Assembly: GCA_036554285.1 (NCBI GenBank)
Contig: DATBNO010000076.1
Location: 3,777-67,776, forward strand
Length of the DNA stretch: 64,000 bases
From: JADGGM01 sp025449955
Lineage (GTDB): Bacteria > Gemmatimonadota > Gemmatimonadetes > Gemmatimonadales > Gemmatimonadaceae
Reading direction: 5' to 3'
This document shows positions 63,419 to 64,000 of the stretch, one piece after another (the first letter of the stretch is position 1; each line of letters begins with the position of its first letter). The notes beneath the pieces were generated by a model. The model searched no databases. It had not been told where the DNA came from and saw only the letters and a list, made by a program, of their open reading frames with translations. A program made the position numbers and the translations under genes.

Positions 63419-63658
63419 TCACTTGAAGAGTGACGGCACGCCGGCCACGAGGATGGCCTGCAGTATCACATCGAGCAGCGCGATGAACCCGGCGATGATG
63501 AGCACGAACACGATGACCGCGATCGTGCTCTGCTTGAGCTGGGCGCGATCCGGCCACGTGACCTTGCGCAACTCGCTTCGGACCGCGGTCAGGAACTCCG
63601 CGAAATTCCGAAACGCGGAGCGAACGTCTGTCGATGTCTTCGTGACTGCTGCAGGCAT
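63419..63658 (-). CDS. secE: Preprotein translocase subunit SecE
   Basis: 79 residues. A short amphipathic helix (FRNFAEFLTAVRSELRKVTWPDRAQLKQ) carries the conserved KVTWP motif, followed by one membrane helix (STIAVIVFVLIIAGFIALLDVIL). Clamps the SecY halves together. Two bases from rpmG and 11 from nusG. No tRNA-Trp gene lies upstream, unlike in many bacteria. Confidence 0.95.
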   Translation of the reverse strand: MPAAVTKTSTDVRSAFRNFAEFLTAVRSELRKVTWPDRAQLKQSTIAVIVFVLIIAGFIALLDVILQAILVAGVPSLFK

Positions 63659-63660
63659 TC

Positions 63661-63813
63661 CTACTTGGTTTCCTTATGCACCGTATGCGTGTTGCACCGC
63701 GGGCAGTACTTCTTCCACTCGACCCGCTCCGGGTGCGTGCGCTTGTTCTTGGCGGTGAAATAGTTTCGGTTTTTGCACTCGCCACAGGCGAGAATGATTT
63801 TTTCACGAGGCAT
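63661..63813 (-). CDS. rpmG: Large ribosomal subunit protein bL33
   Basis: 50 residues, too short for a typical ORF cut-off: MPREKIILACGECKNRNYFT to HKETK. Two zinc-binding pairs (CGEC and CPRC) make it the Zn-containing form. It lies between tuf and secE, a common place for L33. A GGGGAGCAG sequence just upstream of ATG 63813 can serve as ribosome site. Confidence 0.95.
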   Translation of the reverse strand: MPREKIILACGECKNRNYFTAKNKRTHPERVEWKKYCPRCNTHTVHKETK

Positions 63814-63847
63814 GAGACTGCTGCTCCCCGCTGATTACCGTTAGGCG

Positions 63848-64000
63848 TTACTTGATGATCTTCGTGACGACACCGGCACCGACGGTACGGCCGCCTTCGC
63901 GGATCGCGAACCGGAGCCCCTCGTCCATGGCGATCGGCGTGATCAGCGTGATCTCCATCTGGATGTTGTCCCCCGGCATCACCATCTCCGTCCCCTGAGG
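63848..64000 (-). CDS. tuf: Elongation factor Tu (second copy, 3' end only)
   Basis: The last 50 codons and TAA stop; the gene runs off the right edge. The protein end GGRTVGAGVVTKIIK is the same as in the first copy. DNA from about 63870 to 64000 is identical to the matching part of the first tuf; only three silent changes in the last 30 bases and the stop codon (TAA versus TAG) differ. This indicates recent gene conversion. Confidence 0.96.
   Translation of the reverse strand, partial: PQGTEMVMPGDNIQMEITLITPIAMDEGLRFAIREGGRTVGAGVVTKIIK

Noticed and set aside
63814..63847. Expected tRNA-Trp or other tRNA near tuf/secE
   Set aside because: The gap is only 34 bases and no cloverleaf is present; none was seen elsewhere in the window.

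Overview
The window is GC-rich (roughly two thirds G+C by eye) and encodes a bacterial core: 23 ribosomal protein genes of the S10/spc superoperon and the str and rif regions, plus fusA, two tuf copies, rpoB, rpoC, secY, secE and nusG. PadR regulators paired with large FtsX/MacB-type permeases, many secreted metallopeptidases, a zinc-type S14, and the r-protein sequences suggest Gemmatimonadota. That is my impression from family knowledge, not a computed placement. No tRNA, rRNA, CRISPR array or intact insertion sequence was seen.

Layout. 1-4944 (minus): a DUF456-like membrane protein (partial), M28 peptidase, DapA-family aldolase, D-2-hydroxyacid dehydrogenase, MgtC/SapB protein and trpS. 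4956-10232 (plus): inositol monophosphatase, MscS-type channel, small membrane protein, a tiny basic ORF, and formimidoyltransferase-cyclodeaminase. A 192-bp imperfect inverted repeat follows. 10467-27070 (minus): the run fusA, tuf, S10, L3, L4, L23, L2, S19, L22, S3, L16, L29, S17, L14, L24, L5, S14, S8, L6, L18, S5, L30, L15, secY, adk, map. It ends at map, without the infA/rpsM/rpoA block. 27423-49752: about 22 kb of accessory genes wedged between rpsG and fusA. They are an OB-fold-like lipoprotein, GH29 fucosidase, PP2C phosphatase, zinc-ribbon membrane protein, secreted esterase, PadR plus permease, M16 peptidase, a complete lasso-peptide cluster and an S9 peptidase. 49845-64000 (minus): tuf (partial), rpmG, secE, nusG, L11, L1, L10, L12, rpoB, rpoC, a TonB-C-like protein, rpsL and rpsG.

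The lasso-peptide cluster (39742-46825) is one minus-strand operon: RRE protein B1, protease B2, cyclase C, a 53-residue precursor starting at GTG, an HPr-kinase-like kinase, an ABC-2 exporter pair and a PF14907-type nucleotidyltransferase. The predicted core is long (35 residues), has three cysteines and ends in Ser, the residue such kinases are known to phosphorylate.

The strongest unexplained DNA-level signal is the octamer GCCTAACG/CGTTAGGC. I counted 63 perfect copies by eye against about 2.4 expected, inside genes, at stop codons and between genes. It forces otherwise rare codons (TTA-GGC, CTA-ACG, CCT-AAC). A second signal is a family of GGGAA-spaced, G-rich, hairpin-bearing intergenic elements placed directly after stop codons of minus-strand genes.
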